Shown here piece by piece: positions 17,771 through 25,801 of a stretch of DNA of 64,000 nt; within the stretch, counting starts at the first letter, position 1, and each line of letters starts with the position of its first letter. Made by a program: the position numbers and the translations under genes. Source of the DNA: Paracoccus gahaiensis. GTDB lineage: Bacteria; Pseudomonadota; Alphaproteobacteria; Rhodobacterales; Rhodobacteraceae. Location: assembly GCF_005048225.1 (NCBI RefSeq), contig NZ_SUNI01000013.1, forward strand, positions 1-64,000, written 5' to 3'. Under the pieces are notes generated by a model. The model saw only the letters and a program-made list of their open reading frames with translations, was not told where the DNA came from and did not search any database.

Positions 17771-18588
17771 GTCTCTCTCCCTGGGCGGGGCGCGGTCTGC
17801 GCCAGTCGTGTCTGGATGCGTGCGGCCTCGGCCCGCAGCGCGTGGATCAGGTCGGGCAGGCGGTCGGCGCGCATCCGCGCCTCGACCGCCGCGATGGACA
17901 GCGCGCCCGCCAGCCCGCCGCCCGGATGGTGCAGCGCGATGCCCAGGCCCCAGGACCCTTCCAGCACCAGGCCGGGATTCAGCGCCACGCCCTCGGCCCG
18001 GGTGCGGGCGACCATGGCCTGCAGGCGGTCGGGCGGCAAGTTCGGATAGCGCTCTGCCAGGGCGGGGGCGATGGCCGACAGCACGGTCGCCACCTGATCG
18101 TCGGGCAGGCTGGCCAGCATCGCCAGCGACCCCGCGCCGACGCCCAGGGGATGGCTCTGCCCCGCCACCAGCGCATGGCTGCGCAGCGGGTGGCTGCCCT
18201 CCTCGCGCATCAGGCACAGCGCGCTGGCCCCGCGCCGCACCGACAGCAGCGCCGCGTCGCCGGTGACCTGCGCCAGCCGCATCACGCTTTCGCCCGCCGC
18301 CGCCATCAGGCCCGGGCGGCGGGCGGCCTGCGCGCCCAGCACCTGCAGCTGTTCGCCCAGGTGATAGGTGCGGCGGGCCTCGTCCTGTTCGACCAGCCCG
18401 GCCCGGATCAGCGCCAGCAGCAGCCGCCGCACGGTGGCCTTGTTCAGCCCCGTGTCCGAGACCAGCGCCGCCAGCGTCCGCCCCTCGGCGCCAAGGCGCT
18501 GCAGCAGCATCAGCGCGCGGTCCACGCTTTGCGTGCCATTGCCGTCGCGGGGGTCCATATGCTGGATCATTGAAAGCTGCGGTGTCAT
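17767..18588 (-). CDS. IclR-family transcriptional regulator
   Basis: About 273 residues: an N-terminal winged helix (VDRALMLLQRLGAEGRTLAA, SDTGLNKATVRRLLLALIRAGL) and a C-terminal IclR effector domain (GESVMRLAQVTGDAALLSVRRG to the end). Such regulators bind small aromatic or aliphatic acids. Start choice is uncertain: ATGs at 18588, 18570 and 18558 all precede the HTH and none has a strong ribosome-binding site. It heads the leftward thiolase/CoA-ligase operon and faces a TRAP transporter across a divergent region containing twin CTTGCAAG palindromes, its most likely operator. Confidence 0.86.
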   Translation of the reverse strand: MTPQLSMIQHMDPRDGNGTQSVDRALMLLQRLGAEGRTLAALVSDTGLNKATVRRLLLALIRAGLVEQDEARRTYHLGEQLQVLGAQAARRPGLMAAAGESVMRLAQVTGDAALLSVRRGASALCLMREEGSHPLRSHALVAGQSHPLGVGAGSLAMLASLPDDQVATVLSAIAPALAERYPNLPPDRLQAMVARTRAEGVALNPGLVLEGSWGLGIALHHPGGGLAGALSIAAVEARMRADRLPDLIHALRAEAARIQTRLAQTAPRPGRET

Positions 18589-18636
18589 GCGGAAATCCCG
18601 GGGGTCTTGGCAAAGGATGGCCGTGACCATGGTAGG

Positions 18637-18658
18637 CTTGCAAGTTTTTTCTTGCAAG
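18637..18658. promoter_or_regulatory. Twin CTTGCAAG palindromes, probable IclR operator
   Basis: The self-complementary octamer CTTGCAAG occurs at 18637-18644 and again at 18651-18658, separated by six T residues. The 14-base period puts the copies about 1.3 helical turns apart, suitable for a dimer-of-dimers. The site sits in the divergent region between the IclR operon (start near 18588) and the TRAP operon (18730). Assignment to IclR is inference. Confidence 0.55.
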
Positions 18659-18729
18659 ACGGCGAAACACCGCACCATGATGTGAACCAATGCCACGGGA
18701 GGGTGGCCGGGATCTGACGGGAGGATGCG

Positions 18730-19737
18730 ATGCAACGGACGGGATGGGGACGGCTGGCGCTGGCCACGGCACTGGTGTCAAGCCTGGGCGCGGGGGCGGC
18801 CCTGGCCGAGACGCTGCGCCTGTCGCACAACACGGGCGACGGCACGACCTGGCACCAGGGGGCCGAGCGTTTCGGCGAACTGCTGGCCGAGCGGACCGAG
18901 GGCGAGATGGCGCTGCGGGTCTTCCCCAACGCCCAGCTGGCGGGCGGCGACCAGATGCGGCAGGCCGACATGGTGGGCCGGGGCGCACTGGATTTCGTGA
19001 TGACCTCGGCCATCAACGTGACGCCGCTGGTGCAGGAGATGGCGGTGTTCTCGCTGCCCTACCTGTACGAGAACTATGCGCAGGTCGATGCGACCACCGC
19101 CGATGGCGGCCCGGCCGAGGCGCTGCGCGACATCCTGCGCGAGAAGGGCATCGAGGTCCTGGCCTGGGGCGAGAACGGCTTTCGCGAGGTCACGAACAAC
19201 ACCCGCCCGATCCGTTCGCCCGAGGACATGCGCGGGCTGAACATGCGCGTCGCGGGGCCGATGTATATCGACGTGATGAACGCGCTTGGCGCGAACCCCC
19301 AGCAGATGCAGTGGACCGAGACGATGACCGCCCTGCAGCAGGGCGTGGTCGACGGGCAGGAAAACCCCATCGGCGCGGTGATCATCCCCCAGCAAGTCTA
19401 CGAGGTGCAGTCGCACCTGACCGCTTGGCACTATTCCTACGATCCGATCTTCCTGGGCATGTCCAAGGAGAAGTTCGACGCCTATGACGCCGACACGCAG
19501 GCGATGCTGCGCGAGGTCGCGGCCGAGGCGATGGACTATCAGCGCCAGATCACCCGCGAGGGCACCGAGACCGGCATCGCCTTCCTGCGCGAGAAGGGGA
19601 TGGAGGTCTACGAGCCCACCCCCGAGGAGCTGGAGGCCTTCCGCACCGCCACCCAACCCGCCTTCGACCAATGGGCCGAGCGGGTCGGCCCCGATCTGGT
19701 CGCCTCGTTCCGCGAGGCCATCGCCGAGGCCGACTGA
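18730..19737 (+). CDS. dctP: TRAP transporter substrate-binding protein (DctP family)
   Basis: This periplasmic receptor has 335 residues with a signal peptide (GRLALATALVSSLGAGAALA). DctP hallmarks are present: LRLSHNTGDGTTWHQGAERF, LPYLYENYAQVD, the ligand-arginine strand RGLNMRVAGPMYIDVM and GVVDGQENPIGAVI. It opens the rightward operon that faces the IclR-thiolase-CoA synthetase operon, so its ligand is probably the carboxylate that those enzymes activate and cleave. Confidence 0.92.
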   Translation: MQRTGWGRLALATALVSSLGAGAALAETLRLSHNTGDGTTWHQGAERFGELLAERTEGEMALRVFPNAQLAGGDQMRQADMVGRGALDFVMTSAINVTPLVQEMAVFSLPYLYENYAQVDATTADGGPAEALRDILREKGIEVLAWGENGFREVTNNTRPIRSPEDMRGLNMRVAGPMYIDVMNALGANPQQMQWTETMTALQQGVVDGQENPIGAVIIPQQVYEVQSHLTAWHYSYDPIFLGMSKEKFDAYDADTQAMLREVAAEAMDYQRQITREGTETGIAFLREKGMEVYEPTPEELEAFRTATQPAFDQWAERVGPDLVASFREAIAEAD

Positions 19738-19785
19738 GGCCGTTGCCGGGGGGCAGCCCTGCCCCCCCTATCCCCCGAGGTGCCC

Positions 19786-20265
19786 ATGCTCGCCTTTCTG
19801 TCGCGCGAGGCCGAAAGGCTGATCTGCGCCGTCCTGTTCCTGGGCATGACCCTGCTGGGCTTTGCCAATGTGGTCGTGCGCTATGCCACCAACTATTCGC
19901 TGGCCTCCAGCGAAGAGCTGCTGACCAACGGCTTCCTGCTGCTGACCGTCTTCGGGGCAGCCATCGCGGCGCGGCAGGGGCAGCATCTGGCGGTGACGGC
20001 GGTGGTGACGATGCTGCCGCGCGGGCTGGCCCGGGCGGTCGTGCTGCTGTCGGTCCTGCTGTCGGTGGGGCTGCTGCTGGGCTCCAGCTGGCTGGCATGG
20101 CAGTCGCTGACCACGCTCTATGACAACGGGCTGACCTCCTATGCCCTGGGCATTCCGGCCTGGTATTACCAGGCGGCGGTGCCCTTCGCCTTCCTGCTGA
20201 TCGCCTGGCGCTTCGTGCAGCACACGGTCGAGGAATTCCGTCTGGCGGGGTCGGATCATGCCTGA
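19786..20265 (+). CDS. dctQ: TRAP transporter small permease (DctQ family)
   Basis: A 158-residue protein with four hydrophobic helices and the DctQ-type SSEELLTNGFLLLTVFGAAIAARQGQHL segment between the first two. The ATG at 19786 was chosen because a GAGG box ends five bases before it; the in-frame GTG at 19780 overlaps that box. Its end overlaps the next gene by eight bases, as expected for DctQ-DctM coupling. Confidence 0.88.
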   Translation: MLAFLSREAERLICAVLFLGMTLLGFANVVVRYATNYSLASSEELLTNGFLLLTVFGAAIAARQGQHLAVTAVVTMLPRGLARAVVLLSVLLSVGLLLGSSWLAWQSLTTLYDNGLTSYALGIPAWYYQAAVPFAFLLIAWRFVQHTVEEFRLAGSDHA

Positions 20266-21592
20266 GATTTGCATGCCTGAGATGGGTGCGGGCACGCAGA
20301 TGATCGTGCTGTTCTTCCTGCTGCTGGCGATCCGGGTGCCGGTGGCCTTCTCGCTTGGGCTGTCGGCGCTGTACGCGATGTGGCGGATGGGGTTCGGGCT
20401 GGATCTGGCGGGCGATCTGATCACCGCCGGCGTCGCGCGCTATTCGCTGCTGGCGATCCCGTTCTTCATCCTGGCGGGCGCGCTGATGGGCTCGACCGGG
20501 ATCGCGGAACGTATGATCCGCTTCTTCCGCGTCCTCGTCGGCGGGCTGCCGGGCGGGATGGGCGTCGTGGGCACGGTGGTCTGCCTCTTCTGGGGGGCGG
20601 TCAGCGGGTCGGGACCGGCTTCGGTCGCGGCCATCGGGCCGATGATTATCCGGGGCATGGAGGAGGATGGCTACGCCCGCGCCCATGCCGCAGGTCTGGT
20701 CTGCGCGGGGGCGGCGCTGTCCATCGTCATTCCGCCCTCCATCGGGCTGGTGCTGTTCGGGGTGATCGCCGAGGTGTCGATCTCGCAGCTGTTCATCGCG
20801 GCAATCCTGCCGGGGCTGTTCATGGGGCTGACCATGCTGGCGGTGCTGCCCTTCATCGCCCCCAAGGGCGCGGGCGCGGGGCCGGCGCTGGCCGGGATGA
20901 TCCCCGACCCTTACGCGGGCCTGCCCTATGGCGCGCGGCTGTGGCGCAGCTTTCGTGACAGCTTCTGGGGGCTGATGACCCCGCTGGTCATCCTGGGCGG
21001 CATCTATTCCGGCATCTTCACCCCGACCGAGGCCGCGCTGGTCGCCACGGTGTATGCGCTGCTGGTGGGCGGGCTGGTCTATCGCAGCCTGACCTTGCGC
21101 GCGCTTTATGACACGCTGGCGGAGGCGGCAGGATCCTCGGCGACGGTGATGCTGATCGTGGCCTATGCGGGGCTGTTCGGATGGGTCATCACGGTCGAGG
21201 ATCTGGTCAGCACCTATTCCGGCGGCCTGCTGGGCATCAGCGAGAACCCGTGGGTGATCCTGCTGGTCATCATGCTGATCCTGCTGATCGCGGGCATGTT
21301 CATGGATGCCATCACGGTGATGTTCATCACCCTGCCCATCGTGCTGCCGGTCATGCACGAGCTGGGCTGGGATCCGGTCTGGTTCGGCGTTTTGGTGATG
21401 ATCAACCTGGCCATCGGCCTGATCACGCCGCCGGTCGGCGTCAACCTGTTCGTGGCCGCCAACGTGGCGCATCTGTCGATCGAGCGCGTGGCGAGGGGCG
21501 CCCTGCCCTTCCTGATCGCCGCGCTGGTGGGCCTGGCGGTCGTGGCCGCCCTGCCCGGCCTGTCGCTGTGGCTGGTCCATTGGCTGAGCTAG
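20258..21592 (+). CDS. dctM: TRAP transporter large permease (DctM family)
   Basis: A 444-residue, highly hydrophobic transport subunit with DctM landmarks IPFFILAGALMGSTGIAERMI, GAVSGSGPASVAAIG, IVIPPSIGLVLFGVIAEV and LITPPVGVNLFVAANVAHL. The ATG at 20258 lies inside the end of dctQ; ATGs five and eight codons later could also be used. The SDR gene follows 26 bases downstream in the same direction. Confidence 0.92.
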   Translation: MPEICMPEMGAGTQMIVLFFLLLAIRVPVAFSLGLSALYAMWRMGFGLDLAGDLITAGVARYSLLAIPFFILAGALMGSTGIAERMIRFFRVLVGGLPGGMGVVGTVVCLFWGAVSGSGPASVAAIGPMIIRGMEEDGYARAHAAGLVCAGAALSIVIPPSIGLVLFGVIAEVSISQLFIAAILPGLFMGLTMLAVLPFIAPKGAGAGPALAGMIPDPYAGLPYGARLWRSFRDSFWGLMTPLVILGGIYSGIFTPTEAALVATVYALLVGGLVYRSLTLRALYDTLAEAAGSSATVMLIVAYAGLFGWVITVEDLVSTYSGGLLGISENPWVILLVIMLILLIAGMFMDAITVMFITLPIVLPVMHELGWDPVWFGVLVMINLAIGLITPPVGVNLFVAANVAHLSIERVARGALPFLIAALVGLAVVAALPGLSLWLVHWLS

Positions 21593-21618
21593 ACCCCCGT
21601 TGGGGCGAAGGAGACGAC

Positions 21619-22377
21619 ATGACCCAGAAGACCGCCCTCATCACCGGCGCCGCGCGCGGCATCGGCCTGGCCACCGCGCGGCTGCTGTCCGAGCGCGGCT
21701 GGCGCGTCGTGCTGGCCGATATCGACGGGGATGAGCTGTCCCGCGTCGTGGGCGATTTTGCGGATGCCAGGGCCATCACCTGCGATGTGTCTGACCCGGA
21801 TCAGGTCGCGGCGATGGTCGAGGAAGCGGTGGCCTGGTCGGGGCGGCTCGACGCGCTGGTCAACAATGCGGGCATCGCCGATTTCCGGCCCATGGCCGAG
21901 ACGGACCTGACGATCTGGCGCCGCATCATGTCGGTCAATCTGGACGGGGTGTTCCTGTGCTCGCAGGCGGCGATCCCGCATCTGGCCCGCGCGGGCGGGG
22001 CGATCGTGAACGTGGCCTCGATCTCGGGGCTGCGGGCCAGCACCTTGCGGGTGGCCTATGGGACCTCGAAGGCGGCGGTGATCCATCTGACGCGCCAGCA
22101 GGCGGCAGAACTGGGCCAGCAGGGCATCCGCGCCAATTGCGTGGCCCCCGGGCCGGTCGACACCAAGCTGGCACTGGCCGTCCACAGCCCCGCGATCCGC
22201 GCGGCCTATCACGACGCGATCCCCCTGAACCGCTATGGTCGCGAGGATGAGATCGCCCAAGCCATCGCCTTCCTGTGCAGCGACCAAGCCTCCTACATCA
22301 CCGGCCAGGTGCTGGCCGCCGATGGCGGGTTCGAGGCGACGGGTGTCGGCCTGCCGGCCCTGCGCGCAGGGAACTGA
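21619..22377 (+). CDS. Short-chain dehydrogenase/reductase
   Basis: A classical SDR of 252 residues: cofactor motif TGAARGIG, acidic residue after strand two (LADIDG, suggesting NAD preference), NNAG, catalytic Ser in NVASISG and Y-x3-K in AYGTSKAAV, ending in ADGGFEATG. A GAAGGAG ribosome-binding site precedes the ATG. As the last gene of the TRAP operon it probably oxidises or reduces a hydroxyl/keto group on the imported acid or its CoA ester, linking transport to the divergent thiolase operon. Confidence 0.88.
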   Translation: MTQKTALITGAARGIGLATARLLSERGWRVVLADIDGDELSRVVGDFADARAITCDVSDPDQVAAMVEEAVAWSGRLDALVNNAGIADFRPMAETDLTIWRRIMSVNLDGVFLCSQAAIPHLARAGGAIVNVASISGLRASTLRVAYGTSKAAVIHLTRQQAAELGQQGIRANCVAPGPVDTKLALAVHSPAIRAAYHDAIPLNRYGREDEIAQAIAFLCSDQASYITGQVLAADGGFEATGVGLPALRAGN

Positions 22378-22397
22378 TCTAACGCCTAAGGCGGTTC

Positions 22398-22431
22398 GGG
22401 ACCGGCAAGATCCTTCGATCCTGCCGGTCCC
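22398..22431. terminator. Long hairpin between convergent SDR genes, probable bidirectional terminator
   Basis: GGGACCGGCA (22398-22407) pairs perfectly with TGCCGGTCCC (22422-22431), and an inner GATC-CTTC-GATC hairpin extends the stem. It fills the short gap between two convergent genes. There is no U-tract on either side, so intrinsic termination is likely but unproven. Confidence 0.55.
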
Positions 22432-22445
22432 ACGGGCGGGATCCA

Positions 22446-23450
22446 TTACCCGCCGGTCGCCTCGAAGACTTGGCCGGTCGAATAGCTGGATTCGCCGCTG
22501 GCCAGCAGAACGTAGAGGGGCGCGATCTCGACCGGCTGGCCGGGGCGCCCGATCGACGTGGTCGCGCCGAATTCCGGGATCGCTTCGGGCGGCTGGCCGC
22601 CCACCACCTGCAGCGGTGTCCAGAACGGACCCGGCGCCACCGCATTGACGCGGATGCCGCGCGATGCCAGCTGCTTGGCCAGGATCTTGGCAAAGATCAC
22701 GTTCGCCGCCTTGGTCTGGGCATAGTCGAACAGGTTCTCGGGCGGCTGATCGGCCACGACCGAGCTGGTGATGATGATCGAGGCGCCCGCCTCCAGATGC
22801 GGCAGCGCGGCCCGGGTGATCCAGAACGGCGCGTAGACATTCGTCTTCATCGTCTGGTCGAAGGTCTCGTCCGAGATCTCGTTGATCGACGGGGCCGATT
22901 GCTGGAAGCCGGCATTATTGACCAGCACGTCCAGCCCGCCAAAGGCCTCGACGGTGCGGTCGATCAGCTCCTGACAGAAGGCCGGATCGGTGATGTCGCC
23001 GGGGATGGCGACGGCGCGGCCGCCGGCCTCCTCGATCAGGGCGATGACCTCCTGCGCATCCGGCTCTTCGTCGGGCAGGTAGTTGATCGCCACATCCGCG
23101 CCTTCGCGGGCAAAGGCGATGGCCGCGGCGCGACCGATGCCGCTGTCACCCCCAGTGATCAGCGTGCGGCGGCCCTGAAGGCGGTTCGAGCCGCGATAGC
23201 TCTCTTCGCCATGATCGGGCAGCGGGTCCATCTGGCCCGCCAGCCCCGGCCAGTCCTGCTGTTGCTCGGGGAAGGGAGGCTGGGGATAGGCGTCCTGCGG
23301 ATTGCGCATCTGCGTCAGGGGCGCGGCCGCGCCGCCGGTCTCGGCCTGCTGCGCCTGCGCGGCGCCGGCCAGCCCGATGGCCGCCACGCCGCCGGCCATC
23401 CCGCCGAACACCTTGCGGCGGTCGGGATTCTGGGGAATGTCGTCAGTCAT
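22446..23450 (-). CDS. Tat-exported SDR-family oxidoreductase (YghA/stress protein 39-like)
   Basis: A 334-residue protein. The N terminus has a twin-arginine motif (PDRRKVFGGMAGG) and hydrophobic stretch ending AGAAQA, then a Pro/Gln-rich linker typical of the YghA/Gsp39 group (NPQDAYPQPPFPEQQQDWPG). The SDR domain begins near residue 95 with TGGDSGIG, followed by NNAGF, the catalytic SSV region and Y-x3-K (YAQTKAA). Usual members are cytoplasmic or periplasmic NADP-dependent oxidoreductases of unknown substrate. The ATG at 23450 is preceded by GGAAAGGA; an upstream in-frame extension lacks coding character. It is a lone gene. Confidence 0.85.
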   Translation of the reverse strand: MTDDIPQNPDRRKVFGGMAGGVAAIGLAGAAQAQQAETGGAAAPLTQMRNPQDAYPQPPFPEQQQDWPGLAGQMDPLPDHGEESYRGSNRLQGRRTLITGGDSGIGRAAAIAFAREGADVAINYLPDEEPDAQEVIALIEEAGGRAVAIPGDITDPAFCQELIDRTVEAFGGLDVLVNNAGFQQSAPSINEISDETFDQTMKTNVYAPFWITRAALPHLEAGASIIITSSVVADQPPENLFDYAQTKAANVIFAKILAKQLASRGIRVNAVAPGPFWTPLQVVGGQPPEAIPEFGATTSIGRPGQPVEIAPLYVLLASGESSYSTGQVFEATGG

Positions 23451-23600
23451 AATCTGTCTGTCCTTTCCGTGAGGACGGCACTTGGCCCTGCCCGGTGGCA
23501 GGGAGGTCCCAAGACCGCCACGGCACAGGCCCCCTGCTGCGGGCACCCGTGCGCCCCGCTAGAACAGGTCGAAGCGGGAAATGTTCCCCTCTGGGCGGCT

Positions 23601-24119
23601 TCATGTCCGGTTCGGCCCAGGCCCGCGCAGCGAGGCCAGCGCCCGCGCCTCGGCCCGGATGCGGACCCACAGGACCAACCCGTTCAGCACGGTGAACAAT
23701 ACCGCGACCGGCCAGAGGCCCAGCACCATCGGCGCCACGGCGATCTCGGCCACCACCACGACGTAATTCGGATGCGACAGCCAGCGATAGGGGCCGCGCA
23801 TCACCAGGGGCTCGTTCAGGACGATGATCCGCGTCGTCCAGCGCGGCCCCAGGCTGGCGATCACCCAGACCCGGCAGACCTGCAGCAGCACGAAGACCGC
23901 CAGCCAGCCGAAGTGGACCGGCGCGGACCAGCCCCAGAGGCAGATCGCCGCCAGCCATGCGACATGCAGGGACACGATCAGCGGGTAATGCCCCGCGCCA
24001 TGTTCCACCGCGCCCCGCGCCAGCAGCCGGACGGTGTTGCGCCGCGCCAGGATCAGCTCGGCCCCGCGCTGGATCAGCAGGAAGGCGATGAAGGCCAGGG
24101 CTACGCTGTTTCCGCCCAT
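23601..24119 (-). CDS. Isoprenylcysteine carboxyl methyltransferase-like membrane protein
   Basis: A 172-residue membrane protein with about four helices and the ICMT signature: RGPYRWLSHPNYVVVVAEI followed by a C-terminal hydrophobic pair and RIRAEARAL, the region that binds S-adenosylmethionine in this family. Bacteria lack the eukaryotic substrate. In Bacillus the homologue BpsB, encoded beside a type III polyketide synthase, O-methylates alkylpyrones. Here the ATG lies one base after the polyketide synthase stop, so methylation of the polyketide product is the best-supported role. Confidence 0.75.
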   Translation of the reverse strand: MGGNSVALAFIAFLLIQRGAELILARRNTVRLLARGAVEHGAGHYPLIVSLHVAWLAAICLWGWSAPVHFGWLAVFVLLQVCRVWVIASLGPRWTTRIIVLNEPLVMRGPYRWLSHPNYVVVVAEIAVAPMVLGLWPVAVLFTVLNGLVLWVRIRAEARALASLRGPGPNRT

Positions 24120-24120
24120 C

Positions 24121-25179
24121 TCACTGCACCGTGATCGGAAGGAGGGACAGGGTGAAGCCCGGCCCCAGGGCCAGGGCCATCAGCTCGCCCCGCTGGCCCG
24201 AGCGCAGCACGGCCTCCAGCACGAACAGCACGGTCGGGGCGGACATGTTGCCATTGTCCATCAGCACCTGCCGTTCGACATCCAGCGCGCCGTCGTCCAG
24301 CCCAAGCGTCGTCTCCAGCGCCGTGATGACCTTGGCGCCGCCCGGATGGCAGACATAGCGGTCGACCACCCGATCCGGCGCCAAAGCGTCCATCGTGCGG
24401 CGCAGCTCGGCCTCGGCAAAGGTGGGAATCGAGCGGTCGAAGACGACGCCCAGCCCGGTTTCCTCGACCGTCCAGCCCATGATGCCAAGCGTGTCGGGCC
24501 ACATGTGCTGGCGACCCGGGCCCAGTTCCGGGCGGCCCTCGTCGCCCTCGACCCCGGCCCGCAGCACGACCGCCGCCGCACCGTCGCCGAAGAGCGCGGT
24601 GGCGATGATGTCGGCCTTGGTCAGGCGGTCCAGCCGGAAGAGGACGGTGCAGGTCTCGACCGCCACCAGCAGCACGACGGCGCCGGGCCGGGCCACGGCC
24701 AGATCGCGGGCGACCGACAGGCCCGAGACGCCCCCCGCGCAGCCCAGACCGAAGACCGGGACCCGCATCACATCGGGACGAAAGCCCATCTCGCGGGCGG
24801 CTCGCGCCTCCAGCGTGGGGGTGACGATGCCGGTCGAGGACACGGTCACCACGATATCGACCTCGGCCGCCTGCAAACCGGCCCGGTCCAGCGCCGTCGC
24901 GGCCGCGTCGCGGAACAGCGTCGTGGCGCCGGTCGCGAAGGCCGCCGTGCGATCGACCCAGCCATGCGGGTCGCGGAACCAGTCGAGCGGCACGACCGAA
25001 TGCCGGGTGCGGATGCCGGCATTCAGGAAGGCCGGAGCCAAGCGCTCGAACTGGGCAAAGCGCGATTGCAGCAGGTCGCGGGATTCGCGCAGGATGTCGT
25101 CCTGCGCCAGAAGATGGTCGGGAACGGCCGAGGCGATGGACAGGATCCGGGGCGGGTGGGCATGGGCATGTGCGATCAT
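24121..25179 (-). CDS. Type III polyketide synthase
   Basis: A chalcone-synthase-like protein of 352 residues with an intact catalytic triad: nucleophile C147 in VFGLGCAGGVSG, H278 in VCHPGGAK and N311 in DNGNMSAPT. Such homodimeric enzymes extend an acyl-CoA starter with malonyl-CoA and cyclise it; bacterial relatives make alkylpyrones or alkylresorcinols from fatty starters. The ATG at 25179 begins the conserved region; a longer upstream frame has no homology. It is followed one base later by the ICMT-like methyltransferase, giving a two-gene operon for a methylated polyketide or phenolic lipid. No oxidase or acyltransferase is adjacent. Confidence 0.88.
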   Translation of the reverse strand: MIAHAHAHPPRILSIASAVPDHLLAQDDILRESRDLLQSRFAQFERLAPAFLNAGIRTRHSVVPLDWFRDPHGWVDRTAAFATGATTLFRDAAATALDRAGLQAAEVDIVVTVSSTGIVTPTLEARAAREMGFRPDVMRVPVFGLGCAGGVSGLSVARDLAVARPGAVVLLVAVETCTVLFRLDRLTKADIIATALFGDGAAAVVLRAGVEGDEGRPELGPGRQHMWPDTLGIMGWTVEETGLGVVFDRSIPTFAEAELRRTMDALAPDRVVDRYVCHPGGAKVITALETTLGLDDGALDVERQVLMDNGNMSAPTVLFVLEAVLRSGQRGELMALALGPGFTLSLLPITVQ

Positions 25180-25801
25180 CGGTCGACTGTCACCTGCGGT
25201 TGCGGGCGCCGCTCGGATTCGGGCGGGCGCCTGAGGAGCCTCCGCCGCAGGATCGCGACGGATGCGTGACCAACGCGCCCGCAGCCCGGACGGTGCCACC
25301 CTGTCTTGATCCATGTTTTACCCCGGGAGGTGGGGATTGGGAGACCAGTCCCCTGCCCTGCGACAAAGCGCAGCGGTCCCGCAGGCTGGTCGGGCGCCCT
25401 CAGAACCGGAGAGACGCGAAAGGCCGCTTGGCATGATCGGTGCTGGCGGGCCGGGGCCGCAGCAGCGCGCAGGGAAGGCCTCCACGCGGGGCTGAGGGAA
25501 TGGCGGGTCGCCGGACCGGGCTTGGTACAAACGAAGGGCTGCCGGGTGCTGCGAAGGGACCTGCAGCGACGCGACCCCGACAGGGGCCTTGTGTCATCGC
25601 GGACATCTTGGCGCGGCGGATCGCGGGACGCGGCGTCCTGCGCAAGAGGCCGACCGGGATCGCCCCGGGGACCCGGGCAGCACAGTCACCGACCCGGCCA
25701 CGCGGGCAAGCCCTGCGGGATGCCGGACCAGAGGACGCGACGACCCGGCCGGGCCTCGGGAAAAACCGCCGCCGGCCGGCGATCCGATGCGGGACCGCCG
25801 C
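25180..25801. other. 622-base stretch with no recognisable gene; structured RNA-like segment inside
   Basis: All frames here look like chance GC-rich openings and none resembles a protein family. The stretch contains consecutive RNA-like hairpins on the plus strand: GGGGATTGG / CCAGTCCCC (25332-25340 and 25345-25353) closed by a GNRA-type GAGA loop, and CTGCG / CGCAG (25358-25362 and 25369-25373), with CGCAGG at 25380-25385 able to pair alternatively. It may hold a small RNA or a degraded gene. The last 40 bases hold the chemoreceptor terminator. Confidence 0.5.
25761..25793 (-). terminator. Probable terminator of the globin-coupled chemoreceptor gene
   Basis: On the minus strand, just after the stop at 25802, CCGC and GCGG close a stem containing the palindrome CGCCGGCCGGCG, followed by five T residues (25765-25761). 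The stem is imperfect, so confidence is moderate. Confidence 0.45.

Noticed and set aside
18637..18658. Twin CTTGCAAG as an integration (att) site or the start of a repeat array
   Set aside because: Only two copies, no integrase or tRNA nearby, and the position between divergent operons fits an operator better.
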